DNA of 5,332 nt from LMUY01 sp964657445 (lineage in GTDB: Bacteria > Pseudomonadota > Alphaproteobacteria > Acetobacterales > Acetobacteraceae), in the NCBI GenBank assembly GCA_964657445.1, contig CAZZVB010000262.1, positions 1-5,332 of the forward strand, read 5' to 3'. The translations under genes were made by a program, and so were the position numbers. Numbering within the stretch: position 1 is the stretch's first letter; every line of letters begins with the position of its first letter. Positions 5,246 to 5,332 of the stretch are shown here, in pieces. Below the pieces are notes generated by a model, which worked only from the letters and a program-made list of their open reading frames with translations, did not search any database and was not told the DNA's origin.

Positions 5246-5317
5246 ATATGGCGGACAGCCCAGGCAGCCCCAACCTTGTCGCTCTGATAGTCACGCGCTG
5301 GTAGCTAGCCTCCAACT

Positions 5318-5332
5318 GGAACGTCCGCTCAC
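5318..5332 (-). repeat. Partial AAGCGGAC repeat at the window edge
   Basis: GGAACGTCCGCTC (5319-5331), read on the minus strand, contains AGCGGACGTTCC, the same end block as copy B at 3564. The rest of the unit would lie beyond the window. Between the IS end and this site (5251-5317) I see no gene. Confidence 0.35.

Larger units (their letters stand above)
3856..5248 (+). mobile_element. IS110-family insertion sequence, IS1111 group, complete (~1393 bp)
   Basis: The element carries one DEDD transposase gene, a short left noncoding end (about 78 bases) and a long right noncoding end (about 277 bases), as in the IS1111 group. Perfect 13-bp subterminal inverted repeats GTGGACGGCCCCC (3863-3875) and GGGGGCCGTCCAC (5233-5245) bracket it. 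Subterminal rather than terminal repeats are the hallmark of IS1111. The exact borders are inferred: a TG dinucleotide is present at 3856-3857 and 5249-5250, and the guide-like segments in the right noncoding end all converge on it. That places the repeats 7 and 3 bases inside the ends, which agrees with the IS1111 pattern as I recall it. There is no obvious longer target duplication, as expected for the family. The transposase frame is intact, so the element may be active. Confidence 0.88.

Overview
The window is GC-rich chromosomal DNA, most likely from an alphaproteobacterium (Rhodospirillales/Acetobacteraceae-like). The reasons are the high third-position GC of the first gene, a TRAP-type permease, and an intergenic palindrome with the TCATGCCCGG...CCCGGGTATCCACGGC pattern that is common in that class. 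The genus cannot be fixed from this sequence.

Layout: (1) 1-903 holds the C-terminal 300 codons of a TRAP transporter large permease (DctM-type). (2) 904-1278 has no gene; it holds a short GC-rich hairpin just after the permease stop and a ~140-bp imperfect palindrome. (3) 1279-1587 encodes a HigA/NadS-like helix-turn-helix antitoxin-type regulator with no recognisable toxin beside it. (4) 1684-1914 is a possible small two-helix membrane protein. (5) 1915-2397 is a gene desert with several AAGCGGAC repeats. (6) 2398-3196 is a minus-strand module: a small Cys-containing membrane-type ORF, a DUF1493-like protein, and the decayed C-terminal tail of an unknown protein. (7) 3183-3473 is a plus-strand ORF of unknown function, AT-richer in codon use than its surroundings. 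(8) 3474-3855 is again gene-free and carries inverted copies of the AAGCGGAC repeat. (9) 3856-5248 is an apparently complete IS110-family insertion sequence of the IS1111 group, with a 345-aa DEDD transposase, perfect 13-bp subterminal inverted repeats and a 260-nt 3' noncoding end. (10) 5251-5332 is right flank and ends in another AAGCGGAC repeat.

The most interesting part is the 3' noncoding end of the insertion sequence. IS1111-group elements encode a guide RNA there (bridge RNA/seekRNA). Reading by eye, I find two stem-loops and four short segments that match or pair with the left flank, right flank, left IS end and right IS end. All four converge on one TG dinucleotide present at both borders. 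This gives a concrete model of the guide RNA, the exact element borders and the empty target site. The rest of the window looks like an accessory or decaying region: small orphan genes, broken gene ends and dispersed repeats between a metabolic transporter gene and a mobile element.
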